A DNA stretch of 64,000 bases. It comes from Solirubrobacter ginsenosidimutans (lineage in GTDB: Bacteria > Actinomycetota > Thermoleophilia > Solirubrobacterales > Solirubrobacteraceae). The DNA is taken from assembly GCF_027587205.1 (NCBI RefSeq), contig NZ_JAPDOD010000036.1, positions 35,025-99,024 of the forward strand, written 5' to 3'. Below, piece after piece: positions 61,076 to 64,000 of this stretch. The translations under genes and the position numbers were made by a program. The notes under the pieces were generated by a model. It saw nothing but the letters and a program-made list of their open reading frames with translations, was not told the origin of the DNA and did not search any database. Within the stretch, counting starts at the first letter, position 1. Every line of letters begins with the position of its first letter.

Positions 61076-61306
61076 ATGCGAGGCAACCGCGCCTACGAGC
61101 TGATCGTGCACCGTCAGGGCCGGTTCTTCCGCCCCAGCGACGCGATCGAGCAGGTCGAAGTGATCGAGATCGACACCGGCGAGGTCGTCCTGTTCTGGGA
61201 CACCCGCCCGCGCGACACGGGCAAGCTCGCCCGCGCCCTGCGCGCCGACCTGGCGCAGCTGGAGGCGGACGAGTTCCTTGCCAAGTGGCGCCGCTATCAG
61301 GCCTGA
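61076..61306 (+). CDS. Small hypothetical protein
   Basis: A 76-residue soluble protein, MRGNRAYELIVHRQGRFFRP at the start and a helical end LRADLAQLEADEFLAKWRRY. It lies 8 bases after the thioredoxin-fold gene and overlaps the convergent alcohol dehydrogenase gene by 10 bases. No known family is recognised. Codon use and spacing support it as a real gene. Confidence 0.62.
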   Translation: MRGNRAYELIVHRQGRFFRPSDAIEQVEVIEIDTGEVVLFWDTRPRDTGKLARALRADLAQLEADEFLAKWRRYQA

Positions 61307-62343
61307 ATCACGACCTTCAGCGCGTCGTGCTCGCCGGCGGCGCCGAAGACGTTGTAGGCCTCCTCGATGTCGCCCAGCGAGAAGCGGTGGGTGCCGAGCT
61401 TCTCGGCCTCGATGCGGCCGTCGCGGGCGAGCTTGAGCAGCGTCGGGATCGTGTTGCCGCTGACCAGGCCGGTGGTGATCGTGATGTTCTTGATCCACAG
61501 CTCCTCGAGGTGCAGGGTCGTCGGCGCCCCGTGGACGCCGATGTTGGCGACGGTGCCGCCCGCCCGCACGATGCGGGTGCAGAGGTCGAACGTCGCCGGC
61601 ACGCCGACGGCTTCCATCGCCACGTCGACACCCGCCCCGCCGGTGATCTCCATGATCTCGGCCTCGGCGTTCTCCCCGCCCACCACGGTGTGGGTCGCGC
61701 CGAAGGAGGCGGCGGCGTGACGCAGGCGTGACTCGGCCATGTCGACCGCGATGATCCGCCCCGCGCCGGCGATCGCCGCGGTCATCATCGCCGCCAGGCC
61801 GACCGGGCCGGCGCCGACGACGGCGATCGTGTCGCCGGGCCCGACCCGGCCGTTCTGGACGCCGATCTCGTAGCCCGTGGGCAGGATGTCGGCGAGGAAC
61901 AGGACCTGCTCGTCTGAGACACCTTCCGGGACGAGATGCACGGACGTCTCGGCGAACGGGACGCGCGCGTACTCGGCCTGAACGCCGTCGATCAGGTGAC
62001 CGAAGATCCACCCGATCCCGCCCACGGCCTCGCAGTGCGCCGCCATCCCGGCCTTGCACGGCCCGCAGCGCCCGCACGAGGTGATCGCGGGCACGAGCAC
62101 GCGGTCGTCCTTCTTCAGCGACGTGACGGCGGCGCCCGTCTCGACCACGGTGCCGACGGCCTCATGCCCGAGGATGCGGCCCTCCGTCACCGCGGGCACG
62201 TCGCCCTTGAGGATGTGGAGGTCGGTGCCGCAGATCGTCGTCGTGTCGACCTTGACGATCACGTCGGTCGGGTCCGTGATGCCCGGATCGTCCACGTTGT
62301 CCCAGGACCGCTGCCCCGGGCCGCCGAATACGAGTGCCTTCAT
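61297..62343 (-). CDS. Zinc-dependent alcohol dehydrogenase
   Basis: A 348-residue medium-chain dehydrogenase with both zinc sites: catalytic Cys in TTICGTDLH and His-Glu in LGHEAVG; structural zinc cysteines in SCGRCGPCKAGMAAHC. The Rossmann motif is VVGAGPVGLAAMM, and the acidic residue in AVDMAESR favours NAD. The start ATG has GGAGGAG 6 bases upstream. A 7-base inverted repeat (GGTGTGG 62361-62367, CCACACC 62378-62384) and a TAACGG element lie upstream. The alcohol substrate is unknown. Confidence 0.94.
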   Translation of the reverse strand: MKALVFGGPGQRSWDNVDDPGITDPTDVIVKVDTTTICGTDLHILKGDVPAVTEGRILGHEAVGTVVETGAAVTSLKKDDRVLVPAITSCGRCGPCKAGMAAHCEAVGGIGWIFGHLIDGVQAEYARVPFAETSVHLVPEGVSDEQVLFLADILPTGYEIGVQNGRVGPGDTIAVVGAGPVGLAAMMTAAIAGAGRIIAVDMAESRLRHAAASFGATHTVVGGENAEAEIMEITGGAGVDVAMEAVGVPATFDLCTRIVRAGGTVANIGVHGAPTTLHLEELWIKNITITTGLVSGNTIPTLLKLARDGRIEAEKLGTHRFSLGDIEEAYNVFGAAGEHDALKVVIQA

Positions 62344-62406
62344 GGGTTCTCCTCCCGTCGGGTGTGGCGCCGTTACACCACACCACCCGAGCGTTACCGC
62401 GCCGCT

Positions 62407-62901
62407 TCAGAGCTCCTTGCGGAAGACGATCGACCGCGGCGCGTAGCCCGCGCCCAGCGTCCAGAACGGGATCGAGAGCGCGCTGCGGTGGTAGGTCGAA
62501 GCCTCCGCGACCGTCGCTCCGTGCTCACGTCCCCACGCTTCGGCCGCCTCGACTAGCGCGAGGCCGGCACCGCTGCGCCGGTGCTGCGCGGAGGTCGCGA
62601 GGTAGGCGATCTCCACCCGTGTCCGCGTCACGTCGCGCGGGTAGGCGTACTCGGCTCCCTCCTGCGGCGTGATCAGGCGGGCGTAGAGCGTGGCCACGAT
62701 CTCGTCGCCGACCGCCGCGACGAGGTCAAGGGTCGTGTCGTCCGCCTCGGCGAGATCGCGCTCGACGAGCTCGGCGTAGCCCGTGAGGTCGGGGGTCTGG
62801 AACAGCGCGGGCTCGAGCTCCGCGTAGTAGGCGCTCGCATCCGCGTGGATGCGCACGAGCGCCTCGGCGTCCTCCGGCGTGGCGCGGCGAATATCGATCA
62901 C
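62407..62901 (-). CDS. GNAT family N-acetyltransferase
   Basis: A 164-residue acetyl-CoA-dependent transferase. IRRATPEDAEALVRIH starts the fold, and the acetyl-CoA loop is HRRSGAGLALVEAAEAWGRE (motif A, R/Q-x-x-G-x-G/A). The end FWTLGAGYAPRSIVFRKEL is typical. Start taken at GTG 62901 because the fold begins three residues later; the ribosome site is weak. It follows the secreted/anchored protein gene by 13 bases. Substrate unknown. Confidence 0.88.
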   Translation of the reverse strand: MIDIRRATPEDAEALVRIHADASAYYAELEPALFQTPDLTGYAELVERDLAEADDTTLDLVAAVGDEIVATLYARLITPQEGAEYAYPRDVTRTRVEIAYLATSAQHRRSGAGLALVEAAEAWGREHGATVAEASTYHRSALSIPFWTLGAGYAPRSIVFRKEL

Positions 62902-62914
62902 GAACCGTAGGTTG

Positions 62915-64000
62915 TCAGCCGTCCCCGCCGGTGCACGGGCCGGGGTCGCAGCCCATTTTCGGTGGTTTGCGCGGATGGGCCGCGGTCGGCACCGCCGTGG
63001 CGGTCGCGACCGCGGTGGGAACGGGGGTGGGGTCGCTGTGCGGGACCGGTGTGGGCGTCGGTGGCGGGACGACCGGCGCGTGGCGGAGCGTGGGGATCGG
63101 CCGCGGGCCCGGGACGCGGATGGCGTCGCGATAGACGCTGCCGCGAACGGTGCGGCGCAGGGCGTCCTCGGCCCCGCGGGCGCGCCTGGTGGCGTTCGCG
63201 TAGGGCCCGGGTGTGCGCGCCGCGGCGAGGCCGCGGTAGGCGGCGGCGATGCGCTCCAACTGGTCGGCGAGACCGGCTCGCAGCGGCTCATCGGCCGGGC
63301 CCGTGCTGATCCGGGCGAGCTTCGAGCGGGCGGATCGATAGTCGCCGCCGACGAGACGGAAGGCCTTGGGCGTGCCCGTGGCGAGCGAGCGGGACGGCAG
63401 TTTGAGCGCGCGGTTGGCGGCGGCCGCGAACGCGGGGTTCGCGCCGAGCGGGAAGGCCGTGGCGCCTGGCACGGTGAGCGATTGGGCGATCCGCTCGCAG
63501 CCGGGCGCGGGGGACAGACACGCGACGGTCGCCACGCCCGCCGAGGTGGGCGCGGCGTAGACGGTGAGCTTGCGGCCGTTCCAGCGCAGCCCTTCATAGC
63601 GGTAGGCGGGGAAGGCGCCGAGCCGCGCCTCGGACGGCTTGCCCGCGTGGAGCCGGGGCGAGACGAGCTTCGGGTTGTGCGTGTCGCGCGGTGCCATCCC
63701 CGCCAGCACGACGCCGGCCGACTCCTTGCCGGCGGGCGCGGCCGCACGCTCGTGCGGAAGGCCGGGCACGTCGACCGGCAACGAGAGCACGCTCCAGCCG
63801 GGCGGCAGCGTGACGCCGACCTTGCCGGCGACGAGCGGCGTCGACCGCGCGACGACGGCGTGCGAGACGGGAGCGGGCGGCGGCGGGTCCTCCCCGCGGG
63901 TCGCGAGGGCGATGCCCGCGCCGGCGCTGACGACGAGCACGCCGGACGCCGCGAGGAGGCGTCCGCGGCGCCGCCGGGAAGGGGCGGCGACGCGGCCGTC
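62915..64000 (-). CDS. Membrane-anchored protein, 5' end cut by window edge
   Basis: At least 361 codons; the frame stays open to the right edge, so the N-terminus is missing. A basic stretch (PSRRRRGRLLAASG) precedes one membrane helix (LVVSAGAGIALA), followed by an extracytoplasmic domain (GKVGVTLPPGWSVLSLP), a helical region (GLADQLERIAAAYRGLAAAR) and a Pro/Thr-rich end (PTPTPVPHSDPTPVPTA). Four Cys are spaced in pairs (CLSPAPGC; CDPGPC). The layout resembles a sensor kinase whose kinase domain lies outside the window, but that cannot be tested here. The ATG/GTG near 63940 is inside the helix and not a likely start. Confidence 0.65.
   Translation of the reverse strand, partial: DGRVAAPSRRRRGRLLAASGVLVVSAGAGIALATRGEDPPPPAPVSHAVVARSTPLVAGKVGVTLPPGWSVLSLPVDVPGLPHERAAAPAGKESAGVVLAGMAPRDTHNPKLVSPRLHAGKPSEARLGAFPAYRYEGLRWNGRKLTVYAAPTSAGVATVACLSPAPGCERIAQSLTVPGATAFPLGANPAFAAAANRALKLPSRSLATGTPKAFRLVGGDYRSARSKLARISTGPADEPLRAGLADQLERIAAAYRGLAAARTPGPYANATRRARGAEDALRRTVRGSVYRDAIRVPGPRPIPTLRHAPVVPPPTPTPVPHSDPTPVPTAVATATAVPTAAHPRKPPKMGCDPGPCTGGDG

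Overview
The window is very GC-rich, almost fully coding DNA, with frequent GTG/TTG starts and many 4-bp or longer gene overlaps. The dnaK-grpE-dnaJ-hspR order, an inositol-1-phosphate synthase cluster, and secreted proteins with CSLREA / choice-of-anchor Q beta-helices plus a basic RGTxWLV tail point to an actinobacterium, most likely of the Thermoleophilia / Solirubrobacterales group. That placement is inferred from gene content; no rRNA gene is present. No tRNA, rRNA, CRISPR array or insertion sequence was seen.

Layout. 1-4.4 kb: a truncated kinase/AAA-ATPase fusion, a decarboxylase-like fragment, and a divergent MarR regulator / MFS exporter pair with palindromic operators. 4.4-9.1 kb: chaperone operon (dnaK, grpE, dnaJ, hspR) behind an endonuclease III gene. 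9.2-14.4 kb: a CAP-domain secreted protein behind a strongly structured leader, a GT-C-like membrane protein, then an inositol-phospholipid cluster (PAP2/AUR1-like protein, CDP-alcohol phosphatidyltransferase, ino1) closed by a strong terminator. 14.4-17.2 kb: cupredoxin lipoprotein and membrane protein facing a NarL-type two-component system across a 26-bp perfect palindrome. 17.2-31.4 kb: mixed metabolism and repair genes, including a glycosyltransferase-PHP fusion, a UDG-like protein, a 23S rRNA uracil methyltransferase, methionine aminopeptidase, argF, and a DUF559/AbiEi-like gene flanked by two hairpin-forming repeats.

31.4-54 kb is the notable part. A 1769-residue secreted ThuA / sugar dehydrogenase / PKD / CBM6 protein on the minus strand faces seven tandem plus-strand genes (36944-53956). 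All seven encode secreted proteins ending in the same roughly 150-residue module: a FecR-like half, an invariant Cys, an RKLWGDGKGKFR-type motif, RGTKWLV, a second Cys and a basic tail. Six carry an N-terminal beta-helix; four add Ig-like modules, up to about 13 in the last gene, where six units repeat at exactly 249 bp. The tail-coding DNA is nearly identical between several paralogues, suggesting gene conversion. I consider this the best candidate for an undescribed surface-protein system.

54-64 kb: a second DUF559 protein, a thiamin cluster (thiO-thiS-thiG under a TPP riboswitch, thiE divergent), a TSUP transporter, lpdA, a DsbA-like protein, a zinc alcohol dehydrogenase, a GNAT acetyltransferase and a membrane-anchored protein cut by the right edge. 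No gene-free stretch exceeds 300 bases; the longest is the structured leader at 9147-9405.
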